Below, piece after piece: positions 10,075 to 20,825 of a stretch of DNA of 64,000 nt. The notes below the pieces were generated by a model. It was not told the DNA's origin. It did not search any database and saw nothing but the letters and a program-made list of their open reading frames with translations. This stretch comes from Diploptera punctata. Lineage: Eukaryota; Arthropoda; Insecta; Blattodea; Blaberidae. The position numbers and the translations under genes are program-made. Where the stretch lies: positions 124,001 to 188,000 of the forward strand of contig JASPKZ010000420.1 in assembly GCA_030220185.1 (NCBI GenBank), written 5' to 3'. The stretch's first letter is position 1. Each line of letters opens with the position of its first letter.

Positions 10075-10360
10075 ACAGCTTAATCCAGGGCTTCCTCTGA
10101 GACAACATGAACATTTAAGATGAAACACAGCATTCCCTCACACACTGATAAACTGTAAACATAGCGAATATGATAATGGTGATTGTGATGAAAAGATGAT
10201 ATTCAGGGATCGTTAAAATCTGAACGTTCTTGACATTTGTTTTAGAGGTGACGGAAAAAAATTTCAGCTAGGAAACATTCTCCGACCTGGTATCGAATTC
10301 GGGTCCACTGTATACGAGGCAGCGAAGCTACCCCGAGACCACAGCGGTGGACATATTTTT
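10075..10360 (-). mobile_element. SINE-A copy
   Basis: Matches 14300-14580 throughout: CTCTGAGACAACATGAACAT near 10095, then the tRNA-like head ending ACCCCGAGACCACAGCGGTGG on plus. Read on minus, the head comes first. It is diverged from the other copies. Confidence 0.65.
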
Positions 10361-10429
10361 TAATGACGTCAGTTTATTATAATCATATTTACTTACTTAC
10401 TCACTGGCACTATCGAACACGTAGGATCA

Positions 10430-11051
10430 TGGCCGCACGGACATAAGCTCTCCATACATCCCTATCCTGAGCTAATGCTTTCCAATCATTCCCTGTATAA
10501 TCTACTTCCCTCAAATCATAGTTAATATTATTCTCCCACCTCATTCTTGGTCAACCATGTGGGCGATTTCCCTCTGGCATTCCTACAAGAAGCTTTCATG
10601 CAAGTCTTTCATTCCCCATACGGGCAACATGTCCTGTCCATCGCAGTCTACGAGACTTAACTGTTCTTATTATATCTGGCTTCCTATAAATATCATGTAG
10701 TTCATTATTATGTAGTCTTCTCCATTCACCTGTCTGTTCATCTCTCGTTGGTCCAAAAATTTTCCTAAGTACTTTATTCTCAAATACTCGCAATCTCCTT
10801 TCCTCTCTTAAAGTAAGAGTCCATGTTTCGCACCCATATACTATAACTGGTAGAATAATAGTTTTATATATTTTCAGTTTCACATTTTTTGAAAGGAGTT
10901 GGGACATCATAAGTCTCTGCAATGCATAATAGCACGCATTTCCAGAATTGAGCCTATGTTTAATTTCTTTGTGTATCTCATTCCTATTTGTGATTATTGT
11001 TCCTAAGTATTTGAATTCAGCCACTTCTTCAAAATTTCCCTCATTTGTCAT
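10430..11051 (-). pseudogene. RTE-a C-terminal region
   Basis: The open segment contains FKYLGTIITNRNEIHKEI, YGCETWTLT, and RRLRWTGHVARMGNER, all typical of the region downstream of the RT in insect RTE proteins. Its role is uncertain but it is strongly conserved in the family. A stop follows GNERLA, and the rest (PRMRWENNINYDLREVDY) continues past it to the element tail. Confidence 0.88.
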
Positions 11052-11105
11052 TAGCTGTCCATTTCCATTATTAATGAATTTCTACGTGTGACCATATATT
11101 TAGTT

Positions 11106-12282
11106 TTATTGATATTTACTTCCAGTACTAATTTCGCTATCGGTCAACAATACTACATCATCAGCATAAACTAACAGCTTATAAATACCATTCAGTCGTA
11201 AGCCTTCCTCATTCCCCAAAGATTTAATGGCATGCTCTAGTACAAAATTAAATAGTAGACGAGATAGTGCATCTCCTTGCTTCAACCCATTCTGGATTTC
11301 AAAAGTGTCCGAAAAATGTTTGCCTACACGCACCCTACTCTTTGTGCCATTTAGACACATTCGTATAAGTCTAACTAACTTTTTAGGGATTCCAAACTCC
11401 AGCAGGATACTATATAACTTCTCCCTCTTAATTGAATCATATGCTTTTTTGAAGTCTACATACAGTTGATGTACAGTACCATTATATTCCCATTTATTTT
11501 CTAAATTCTGTCTTATACTAAAAATCTGATCTGTTGTAGACCTGTTTCTTCTAAATGCACATTGATGATCTCCTAGAATGTTATCAATATAGGGAGTAAG
11601 TCTGCTGACTAATATATGTTAGAATTGTTTACGAAGTTGAAAGTAATGAGATGCCCCTGTAGTTGTTGCAATCAGTTTTATCTCCTTTCTTATAAATTGG
11701 TACGATAATTGATTCTTTCCATTCATCTGGAAGAGCTTCTTATTCCCAAATCATACTAAGCAACCAGCGTATCTTGTCCATCAATTTTTCTTCCCCTCAT
11801 TTTATCAGTTCTGCTGGGATCTCATCTGAACCTGATGCTTTATACATCTTCAATTTTTTTATCGCCATTTCAACCACTAATGCACTTGGTTCTGCGACTA
11901 GCATTTCTGCTGTCTGTAAATTATCCTCCTTAATGTCATGTTCTGTATGTACATTTAATAGCTGATTAAAGTAACTTTTCCATCTATTTAACATACTCCT
12001 GGAATCTGCAATCATATCCTCATTTTCATTCCGAATTATGTTTGTTCTAGCCTGAAACCCTTTCTTCTCTATGCTAATTCCCTGATATAATTCTGTAACG
12101 TTCCTATTTTTTACATTCATTTCAAGATCATTAATCTTCTCTCTCAAATATTCCCTCTTTTTACTCTTTAGGAGCTTGGTGGTTTCTCGTCTAATACTAC
12201 CCAATTGCTCTAAATTTACATCATTTGGATCATGTAACCATTTATTTTTGCTAGCATTCTTTTCTTTACAATGTCGGCACAT
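11106..12282 (-). pseudogene. RTE-a reverse transcriptase domain
   Basis: Blocks in order on minus are KKLKMYKASGSDEIPAELIK, a [11 protein letters not shown] block, YVDFKKAYDSIKREKLY, NGLKQGDALSRLLFNFVLE and LLVYADDVVLL with the catalytic Asp pair. Stops and frame changes lie between the 11797-12282 and 11106-11360 open segments. The catalytic residues survive but no continuous ORF does. It is followed by the C-terminal segment below. Confidence 0.9.
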
Positions 12283-13254
12283 TCCTCATCATACCATTTC
12301 TTGTTTTGCCTCTTTTTTAAACAACCAATGCTTTCTGATGCTGACAATTTAATAGTATCTCTTATACCCTCCCATTCTTTATTTATATCAGTTTCTTCTT
12401 CGTTTGCCACATTGTCATCGGAAGATTCCAGTACCTCAAATCTATTAGTAATGTTGATTTGGTATTCTTGCCGCATTTCATAACTTTTCAAGTTCTTTAA
12501 TTCAAATTTTACAGAATCATCTTTAGCGTTTGTTCCTCTCATAAGCGATAGCCGTTGTCTGATTTTCACTCTGACCAGATGATGATCCGAATTGCAGTCT
12601 GTCCCTCTAACTGATCTAACATCGATGATACTACTGTGCCAGCGTTTGTCTACTAATACATGGTCTAACTGGTTCCGAGTTTCTCCATCTGGGGACGTCC
12701 AGGTGTATTTATGAATATCCTTATGCTGAAATGTTGTGCTCTTAACAATGAGATTTTTCGATGGGGCAAATGTGACTAATCTAACCCCGTTGTCGTTACT
12801 ATCTTCATGAAGACTGAATTTGCCTATTGTTGGTTTGAATATGTCTTCCTGCCCCACTTTTGCATTAAAATCTCCTAAGACAATTTTCATATGATATCGT
12901 GAAAGGCTATCAAATAAGCATTCTAATTCTTCATAGAACTCATCCTTGATCTTGTCATCTTTATCTTCTGTGGGGGCATGTACATTTACAATTATAAATC
13001 CATGTTGTTTACCCTTTAGAATTATGTATGATACCCTATCACTAACAAACTTAATATCTCGGATAGCGGATAGGATCCTCCTTCTGACTAAAAAAACCTG
13101 TTCCAAATGCAGGTCTTTCTGCACCCCCGTAGTATAATGCAAAGCTTCCTGATTCCTGACTACCTTCTCCTGGCCACCTAACTTCCTGCAAAGCGACTAT
13201 GTCCAAGGGCGATTTATCTAGTTCCCGCGTTAATATCTCTAGTGCCCCGCTATT
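12216..13254 (-). pseudogene. RTE-a endonuclease domain
   Basis: This APE-like endonuclease nicks target DNA to prime reverse transcription. Visible motifs in order are VALQEVRWPG (catalytic Glu), VNVHAPTEDKDD, IVLGDFNAKVG (Asp/Asn pair) and GTDCNSDHHLV (SDH motif). A frame change near 13.1 kb separates the LQEVRW segment from the rest. The second segment is open for 308 codons, then continues in another frame into the RT linker. In genome annotation this domain is often labelled craniofacial development protein 2-like. Confidence 0.9.
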
Positions 13255-13270
13255 GTTTATTATAATCATA

Positions 13271-13935
13271 GTTATAATTATTTTCTTTGCAAGTTATTTT
13301 CTACTCCTTATCACAACCGATTCCCCTTAACGGTATGGAACGGAAAGAATTTTTGCATGTGATATAGGCATGGCGAACTAGCGATGACATACCTGTTGGA
13401 ACTCAAGATTCTGTGCCAACTGAAAGCAAGTAGCGTAGCCAAAAAAGTGTAATTAAGTAAAGTTTACCGCGGAATGCTAGAGTAAATCTTACTGTCAAGG
13501 GAAATGTAAACACACTCCTTTCTCGTCCTTGGTTTTACAGACTGTTTCAGAAAACATTAACAATAAAGAAAATAGTGGTTGTAAAGAAGAAACATTTTTC
13601 ATTTTTTAAAAGTCTTACAGATCTTTTATTTCAATTACCATGCGTAAGGTATAACCACAGAGTTCTTTTTTAGTTTCAGGTAAGCGATTTAAAGATTGAA
13701 ATTAATAAAGGATATGGTTTGTAGAGTAATAATTATTGACCTGCACAATATACAATAGATAATAAATATTATTGACAAAAATATGAATGTTTTTTATGGA
13801 AGTTACTTTAAACAACAATATAATATAAAAAACGAAAAAAAGTGATGATAAAACCCCCTGGTTCTAACCTCGCGAATTGTATGAACTTTCTTTTGTATGA
13901 AATATGTGTGAAAAAATTTAATAAAATACAATAAA
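13271..13935. other. No recognisable feature
   Basis: AT-rich DNA to the right of the LINE target duplication. Nothing assignable. Confidence 0.4.
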
Positions 13936-13939
13936 TTGT

Positions 13940-14110
13940 TGGGTGTAAAAGGTAAGATGCTAAGAGCGAGGAGGGCCTCTAATTTCTTTAAATTCTAAGA
14001 CTTAGAGGAACCGACCTGCACATCTTCCTAGTGTCCAATTCCACCTTCACGTGGTGCAGCTGTTACGAGCCATATAACTTATACGAACAGCTTATGTGGG
14101 GACCGACAAA
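13940..14110 (+). mobile_element. Possible diverged SINE-D head
   Basis: GGGTGTAAAAGG and the later CCACCTTCACGTGGTGCA stretch line up in order with the SINE-D head at 8582, but the rest is too diverged to be sure. No RTE tail follows. Confidence 0.35.
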
Positions 14111-14299
14111 AGTGACTATTAGGAATCGGACGATATCAAAGACATTAATCAACCAATGATCTATCTATAAAATGAATTGTTGTTTCTTACTTTTCCATAG
14201 TTTCATCTCTCCCTTTATATATGCAAGTTTAGGTATCGACGCTACCCGATTTGGAAGGGATATGTATACTCTGGATAATTCATTGTATTTTTATCCACA

Positions 14300-14580
14300 C
14301 AAGGATCGTAATGCTAGGGTCACTCCGAGACAACACGAACATGTAAGATAAGACCCACCGTTCACTCATGCATTGACACTAAACAAAGTTAAAAATAATA
14401 GAATGAATATGATGGTCAAATGTTGTCCAAGGACTCTTTGGAACAGAATTTCCCTTACATTTAAGTTACAGGTGAGGAAAAATCACCCAGACAACTTATC
14501 CCGATCGGGGATCGAAACCAGACCGCTGCATTCTAGAGAATGACGTTATTCCGAGAACACAAGCGTGGACAAAGTTACAT
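14300..14580 (-). mobile_element. SINE-A copy
   Basis: Matches the 10075 copy (CGAGACAACACGAACATGTA) and carries a SINE-A head near its right end, with CCCGATCGGGGATCGAAACC on plus as the inverted B-box side. Confidence 0.65.
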
Positions 14581-14760
14581 ATACAGTTAACCCTTAAATT
14601 GGCAATGTATCACATAACATATATCGGCTTAATTCATTCAATATTTTAATAAAACGATAGAAATGTCTGTCACGCAGGAACTGCGTAAACTAAGCACATT
14701 CTTCTGCAAATAAAATTTATATTACCAAATGTTCTGGTTTACGGAATATATGTTTTTTTT

Positions 14761-15170
14761 GGGGTTGTAAGGAGTAATGAGGTGTATATAACCTCTCCTA
14801 CACAATTCTCATCCTCATCTTTCCATGGTACAACCCGTTTTAACAAACGAGGCTCTGAGGACCGAGTCACGGCGGTATAACCATTCCATCAGGTACTGAG
14901 TAAATGCGGTATCCTAATGTCCAGTGTCCTGAGACTAAAAGGTAGCAGCCCTACCACTGGAATACTTAGCGTCGGGCCAGTAATCCGTCTAAGGAACCTC
15001 AACTTTACTTGCAAATCTCAACATAAAGAAATCCAGGAAGAACTGAAATATGACAACCCACAACAAAGACCAGGACGTCCACTCAAAGACTTTTGGATGG
15101 TGTTCCTCTTTAGGCCGAAAGAGGTCAACAAATGGCCTAAATTCGTGAATGTACTATGATGATGATGATG
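14761..15170 (+). mobile_element. SINE-D copy 2, with a tail identical in layout to the RTE-c LINE end
   Basis: The head matches copy 1: GGGGTTGTAAGG, ATAACCTCTCCTAC, GGACCGAGTCACGGCGGTAT. From about 15066 to the end it matches the 3' end of the RTE-c copy at 40627-41410: GACCAGGACGTCCACTCAAA, GGATGGTGTTCCTCTT, then GTCAACAAATGGCCTAAATT, then CGTGAATGTACTATGATGATG. About 110 bp are shared with only a few differences by eye. The 80-codon frame here is the old LINE C-terminus plus SINE body, not a gene. Confidence 0.88.
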
Positions 15171-15175
15171 TTTAT

Positions 15176-15587
15176 TTTGTTGTTGTTGTTCTTCTTCTTC
15201 ATTTCATGTGATAGACCTGTTACGGTCTCAATCAAACGTTTGAAGGGTCTGCCCAAAGAACTCTTGCCTGGTGGCTGGTAATTTAAGATCATATAGAGCA
15301 GTCCTTTTACATCTTCTTTGAGACTTTTTTAGTAAGGCATGTCCTCACAACAGGTCCTGAAGTGTCCTGAAGTGAGCAAGTCCAGTGGTGGGGTTGCCAC
15401 CTTAGGCCTCTGGACAGGAGCGATTATGATACAGCATTTACTCTGTATCTTGATGGAACGGTTATACCGCCGTGACTCGGTCCCCAGAACCCCGTTTGTT
15501 TTAGGCAGGTTGCACCACGAGCAGGTGGGGTTGGGATTTATATAGGAAAGGTTATATAGAATGCACTTCACTATCTTTAGTAACCCG
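15176..15587 (-). mobile_element. SINE-D copy 3, with a different RTE tail
   Basis: On minus it has the same head (GTGCATTCTATATAACC, GGACCGAGTCACGGCGGTAT), the CTAAGGTGGCAACCCCACCA body and then a distinct LINE-type tail: GACCCTTCAAACG, GAGACCGTAACAGG, (GAA)n, (CAA)n. It lies tail-to-tail with copy 2. Frames across it (for example 15329-15670 on minus) are not genes. Confidence 0.82.
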
Positions 15588-15783
15588 TTAAATTGGGTAT
15601 ACCCAATTTCAGATTTCAGCTTATTTGAAGATTCGGACTTCAGTGAAAACAAGTATGCATAACCGTACATTTTTACCTATTTGTATATCATTGTTTAATT
15701 TTACACCAATTTAAATAATATTTACGGATTCAATTTTTCCATTACTTTATTAAAAAATTAAATTAAGAAAACTAATGTATCTC

Positions 15784-16097
15784 TGAATGGAGAAGACTAC
15801 ATAATGAACTACATGGTCTCTGTAGGAAGCCATATATAATAACAGTTATGCCTCGTAGACTGCGATGGGCAGGGCATGTTGCGCGTATGGGAAATGAAAG
15901 ACGTGCATGGAAGCTTCTTGTAGGAAAGCCAGAGGGAAAACGGCCAGTTGGTAGACTAAGAATGAGGTGGGAGAATACATTAACTATGATTTGAGGGAAG
16001 TAATGATTGGAAAGCATTAGCTCAGGGTAGGGATGTATGGAGAGCTTATGTCTGCGCGGCCATGAACCTACGGGTTCGAGAGTGCCAGTGAGTAAGT
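15784..16097 (+). mobile_element. RTE-a LINE, 5'-truncated copy
   Basis: A 314 bp 3' end of RTE-a with 15 bp target duplications AAACTAATGTATCTC (15769-15783 and 16098-16112). It holds the C-terminal RRLRWAGHVARMGNERRAW-type coding region in degenerate form and ends GAGAGTGCCAGTGAGTAAGT. Confidence 0.93.
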
Positions 16098-16324
16098 AAA
16101 CTAATGTATCTCATATGATACATTACCAATTAAAGGGTTAATTGTATTGTATGGTACAAATTACGATAAACCAAACTTGGAGATTGTTAGAGACAATTTT
16201 TAATTTCGAGTTTGGGTAAAGCATCACTTCCAATGGTTGGATTATTCTGATTCTTTAAGAATAACTTCCTTGGTTTATTTCAATAGCGTACACTGAATTG
16301 TGTTGTGTATAATCGAGATTGCGA

Positions 16325-16465
16325 TTTTTAAATGTTCATTTCAGGCGAACTCCTGCGGCTAACGGATTTGGTATTGCTGGTTAACGAACTCGATCTTACT
16401 TTTATTAATTAATCGCTATACGTCAAGTCTGATTTCGATAAAACGAAAATTGTGTCTATTAGAGC
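16325..16465 (+). repeat. Dispersed repeat paired with 26850-26970
   Basis: GCGATTTTTAAATGTTCATTTCAGG, split here as GCGATTTTTAAATG then TTCATTTCAGG, and a following GTTAACGAA...TTTTATTAATTAAT region recur at 26850-26970. The Tc1 element inserted just past the second copy. The family is unknown. Confidence 0.6.
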
Positions 16466-16473
16466 GTTAAAAG

Positions 16474-16531
16474 ACAGACACACACACACACAGACACACA
16501 CACAGACACACACACACACACACACACACAA
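16474..16531. repeat. (CA)n microsatellite
   Basis: CA units with a few GACA interruptions. Confidence 0.97.
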
Positions 16532-16539
16532 GCGCGCAC

Positions 16540-17289
16540 ATATATATTGGCCATTGACATTTTCTGTGTGTACTAGATAGGATCGGAGGAGAACTGTAAA
16601 GATTTAAAACGGTATTTTCGTGTGAAAAAGTACCATAGGTTTTTTTCCTTCGGAATTTGTTAAGAACGGCAGAATATAAATTACTTACATTTATTTAGAA
16701 TTATACACAATACATAGTAATACTTATAGTTGCCCATGCTTTTATTTTCACTGCACTCTGAAACATTGAAATAACAGGTCCGAAAAACTAGTAAATCGTC
16801 TATTTAATGGTTAATGAATAAATTCCGTATAAGAATCGTCACATCATGATTCAACATTGTGTTCTCAAAGAGCAAAGTTTTATCTCCTGCTGCTTTACTA
16901 CTGCTCTGGATATCTACTGTGCTTCATCGGCTTCGGCCCCATCTCTTTTAACATGGAACAAAGCAACTAGTCCAGTATAATGAAGTGGTGTGTTTGGTGT
17001 TAAGTGTTGTGCAGTGTGTCACGTAGCATATGGTAAGGCTTTGGTGGCCAATCCCAAGCAGGCTTCACTCTTACCGTGAAGTGCATGTTAAGTTGTGCTT
17101 ATTGATTAGGGTTTAGCTACTCTAATATCATTTTTAACTTTATAAATTATGTTATTTAGCCTGAATGATGACAGGTGTTTTTTTATTTTATTACATTATA
17201 ATTTCATCCACGTGTTTTACCATGGGCATATCACGGGATATTTACAGTTATTTACATACATTTACATTTTGCTTTGCTGTAGTTTGATT
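16540..17289. other. Unassigned; may contain the 3' untranslated end of the R1-like LINE
   Basis: No gene seen. On minus the sequence downstream of the LINE stop holds AATAAAATAAAA near 17180-17200, which could be its tail. I cannot place the exact 3' end. Confidence 0.35.
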
Positions 17290-17389
17290 GTTCATGAGTT
17301 TATTCTTGAAGTGAGCGGAAGATGTTGCTGATGAAGTTCGTCACTGTGATGGTGTTGATGTGGTGCTGTAGTATCTGAGGTAGAGTTTG

Positions 17390-18130
17390 GGTTGTTAGAA
17401 CAGGAGGCCGGTGTCTTGAGTACAGTGAACATTCTGTCAGAAGATGTATTGCTGTCTGTGGTGGACTTTCGGGGCAGTTGCATAGGGGAGATGACGACTT
17501 TTTGATCCTGTGAAGATATGTACGGAAGGGTCCGTTGTAGGTTGGGAATTGTGTAAGGATGAAGTTTGGCCATATGGATATAGAGAGCCGGTGGTGAATA
17601 GAGGGGATGAACTGCTAGGTGTGAAATTATACCTCGGAGTTGGTATATGTTGCATTCCATATGTTGATGTAATAGTTTAGCAGAAGTTGCTTGGTTCGAG
17701 AAATAGGGATGGAGTAATAGGTTGCAGTATTTTTATAGCTGGCAGCTATTTTTGCTAGGTAATCGGCTCGTTCGTTACCTCTGATTCCTGTATGTCCTCT
17801 GACCCAGTTTAATGAGACTTGAGTTGTCTTCTTCAGAGTGATAATTTTCTCTCTGGTGTTGACTGCTATTGGTTGTGTAGTTCTTTTGTTAGAGATGGTC
17901 AGAAGTGCTGCTTGCGAGTCTGCGTGTATTGCATAGGAAGTGTTTACATTACTTTGTTGTTGGATCGAGTCCACTGCCATTTGGATGCCTATAAATTCTG
18001 CTTGAAATATAGAGCATTCGTAGTCCAGTCTACGTGACTCGGTGTAAATCTCTTTTGAATTTTCTTCTACGTCTAATCCAGGTCCGACGTGGTTTTCCGT
18101 TTTTGATCCATCTGTGAAGATCTGTATTTT
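17390..18130 (-). pseudogene. RNase H and C-terminal zinc-knuckle region of the R1-like LINE
   Basis: The four RNase H acidic positions are visible on minus: IFTDGSK near 18110, FQAEFIGIQMAVDS near 18000, IHADSQAALLTI near 17930 and RGHTGIRGNERADYLAK near 17760. RNase H removes the RNA template strand. Further down, PLCNCPESPPQTAIHLLTEC near 17420-17480 is the cysteine/histidine motif found at the end of such proteins. Frames change between these parts. Confidence 0.82.
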
Positions 18131-18404
18131 GGCTGGGATAACTGTACATCAGTAATCTATTGTTATGATGTTGTCTTTCGGATGGATTCTTCCATATCTA
18201 GTTAATACTTCAGTCTTCTTAAGTTTGGGCAGAACTGCATTAGTGGGCAAGCCTCTACTAGCGGCTTTTATGTCTTTGCTCAGATGTAGGGCTAGCTCTA
18301 TTGGCATTGCCGCTGCTATTGCTTGCAGAGCTACGTTGGAGACTGTTTTGTATGCTTTGATCGGGAAAATTAGGAAAGATCTTTGGATCTGCGTTAATTT
18401 GATA

Positions 18405-19832
18405 TTAGCTCTTCAGGATAATGATTGGCTCCAGGCCTCCGCCGCATAACTGATGACTGGGAGGATGGCATGATTTATAAATAGTGAGAAGGTGGCGGTA
18501 AGAGATTCCCCAAGATGATTTGGAACATCGAATTAGGTTATTTCCAAGCTTCAATAACTTGTTTTCTAGGAATTGAGTGTAGGGAAACCATTCCATCTTG
18601 CAGTCAAGCATAACTCCCAAGTATTTCATTCTTGAGACAACATTTATACCCCACTTTATGACTGTCGGATGAGTACTGTATTCTCTTCTTTTCCGGATGT
18701 ACATTGGCATTAGTGCTGTTTTATCTTGTGCTATTTCTAATTTTTGTGTTTTACACCAGTCCTCTATGTTTTGGAGTGCAGTTGGGAGAGTATCGAGGAT
18801 GTGCGAATGTGAGAGTCCTTTCAGCATGATCATTATGTCGTCGGCATATATTACAATATCTAGGTCTTTTATGTTAGAAAGTTGTTCAATTAAACCACTG
18901 ATGATGATGTTCCAGAGGGTGGGACCAGCAACCGATCCTTGTGGGCATCCTTTGGTGACTTGTTTGGAGATGGTCACGTTGCCTAGCTTATAGGAGGCGG
19001 TGCGATTTCGAAGGAAATCTTGGATGATACAGAATATATTCGGAAGGCAATCTAAGTTTCAGAGCCGTTCAAGGAGTCCCGGGTGCCAGGCATTATCAAA
19101 TGCTCCAGCGTTATCTAGAGTGAGGAGACAGCATTTTAGTCCTTGCTGTCTGTTGTGATGAACATAATTCGTAACCGCTTTTTTATAGCGTCTGTGGATG
19201 ATTTTCCTGCTGTACATCCGTATTGTTGCTTTGGGTATCCGCCCGGAGGATTCCAAGTGGAAGTTGAGTCTTTCCATTATTAGTTTTTCCAGAGATTTTC
19301 CAGGAATCGATAACAGGCTGATACCACCCCGATATCCAGTTATGAGGTGATGTTTACTGTTGTCAGCTTTGGGAAATGCTATTATAGCAGCGTTCTTCCA
19401 GGTCGACGGGAAGCAACCTAGTCTCAGACATTTATTAAATAGTGTTATCCAGAAGGTTGGTAAATACGCATGTATTCTTTTGACGATAGTGCCTTCGATG
19501 CCGTCGGGTCCTGGGCATTTATGGTTGTTTAGGCGTGTTATTATGTCTTCTAGTTCATGGTAGGTGAAGTCAGGTTCTGGCTGGGTGTCTGGCGCGACTC
19601 TTGCTGTTACTTGTGTTCTGATGATTTTCTGTTCTTCGCTGTCGAGAGCTGGAGGGTCATCTGGGGAAAAATTATCGAGGAGGGCAGTAGCAGTGTCCTC
19701 TGCGTTCAGAGTGGAGACTCCGTCTTGCAGGGTTAATGTTGAATATGCGTGCTTTTTTTCAAAATCCCATTTGCAGGTCTTGTAGATTTTCCAGGGCGAT
19801 TCTTTAGAGCTCTCTGTACAGAATTTTTCCAA
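18405..19832 (-). pseudogene. Reverse transcriptase domain of the R1-like LINE
   Basis: Two open segments. 19059-19832 has LNNHKCPGPDGIEGTIVKR, CFPSTWKNAAIIAFPKAD, GYRGGISLLSIPGKSLEKL and LLTLDNAGAFDNAWH. 18405-18977 has VTKGCPQGSVAGPTLWNIII, DIVIYADDIMIML (catalytic Asp pair) and RMKYLGVMLDCKMEW. A short frame-shifted bridge near 18985-19060 holds the expected IFCIIQDFLRNRTASY stretch. The upstream linker to 20242 is open but shifted. Catalytic residues are intact while the frame is not. Confidence 0.9.
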
Positions 19833-20214
19833 GATTTCTGCTTCGCCTTAAGGAGTTCTGTTTTGTAGTTTCTTGTGAGAACATTGAGTTTTTCTTTGTA
19901 GATTTCTTTTATCGATGGATTTTTGCATCGTTTAAACCTGCGTTTTGCTGCATTTGTTTGTTTTCTGAGTATGTTTAAATCGGTCGAGCACCAAGGCACC
20001 AAATTGTTTGTGGGTAGGAAAGGAGGGAAGCAGCAACTGTTTATTTCTTCCAAGTCGCGCCATATTGTACTAATGGAGTTCTCTAGTTGTTCCTTGGTAT
20101 TTTGTTTGTCTATCAGCTTCGTCCATTTGTTTTCTATGTGCCGGAGTTTTTGTTGAAACAGGTTCCAATTTCCAACTTGGGTTGCGAATTTCCTGGTGGA
20201 GTGGCTTACTTGTC

Positions 20215-20825
20215 GGGTTATATTTGCAGGGGAGCGCTGCATTATTATATCATAGATTATGAGGTTGTGATCTCATAGCGTCTCTTCTTTGCTGATATGC
20301 CAGTTTTGAATGTTGTGTGCCGTGTTCGTTGTTGTGGCAGTGATATCGATCCAGCTGTTACCTTGGGCGCTACAGAAAGTGGGGCCGTTCATTAACGGTG
20401 ATCAAACCCTGTGCTGTTAAGAATTCAGTCATCTTCCTACCTCTGGAATCGTTGATTGGGCTATGCCACATGCTGTGCTTGCTGTTTGCATCCAGCCCCC
20501 AGACAAAGTTAGTAGGTATTGTGGACATTAGGAAGGCCTCGATAGTGCCAAGGTCCTCTTCAAGGGTGTCATAGGGAGGGAGGTAAGAACTGGAAAGGTA
20601 TAGAGGAGGATTAGTTGATGTTGTGGCTATTATTATGTTATCAGATGTGGAGTGATTATGCAACATGATAAAGTTATGCACTATGTCATTCTTTAAGCTT
20701 AGTGACAGTTGTGCCACAGCTGCTTTGCAATGATGAGTTTTTAATTGAGCGCAAGAGAGTCTGTCCATCTTCAGTATTCGGTCTTGCTTATTATTATGGA
20801 CTCTATTTTTTTCAATTGAGGGCAA
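20215..20825 (-). pseudogene. Endonuclease domain of the R1-like LINE
   Basis: Starts with HCKAAVAQLSLSL, the usual opening of R1-type ORF2, but jumps soon to SLKNDIVHNFIML, so the block with the first catalytic Glu (a QEPY-like motif) is missing. It then runs normally through YLSSSYLPPYD, FVWGLDANSKHSMWHSP and TEFLTAQGLITVNE. After a frame change near 20.37 kb it continues with SWIDITATTTN and TLSDHN-like residues near 20.25 kb. The deletion removes part of the active site. Confidence 0.8.

Larger units (their letters stand above)
10388..13254 (-). mobile_element. RTE-a LINE, long 5'-truncated copy with 16 bp target duplication
   Basis: A 2.87 kb insertion between perfect duplications GTTTATTATAATCATA (10372-10387 and 13255-13270). 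It encodes, on minus, an APE-type endonuclease, a reverse transcriptase and a C-terminal region, and ends in a (GTAA)n tail after AGTGCCAGTGAG. Frames are broken by several stops and shifts, so it cannot make an intact protein. The 5' end is cut just inside the endonuclease. It is the most complete RTE in the window and the reference for the fragments at 15784, 44390, 51037 and 61582. Confidence 0.93.
14591..16137. mobile_element. TTAA-flanked element E5 (piggyBac-like), host of three insertions
   Basis: TTAA at 14587-14590 and 16138-16141 flank near-identical inverted ends: CCCTTAAATTGGCAATGTAT at the left and the complement of ATACATTACCAATTAAAGGG at the right. TTAA target duplication with CCC ends is the piggyBac signature. 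No transposase is visible. After removing SINE-D copies 2 and 3 and the RTE-a insert, only about 400 bp of unique interior remains, part of which recurs at 1150-1405. It is a non-autonomous element. Confidence 0.82.

Noticed and set aside
14917..15159. 80-codon ORF as a gene
   Set aside because: It is SINE-D body fused to the old RTE-c C-terminus and tail.
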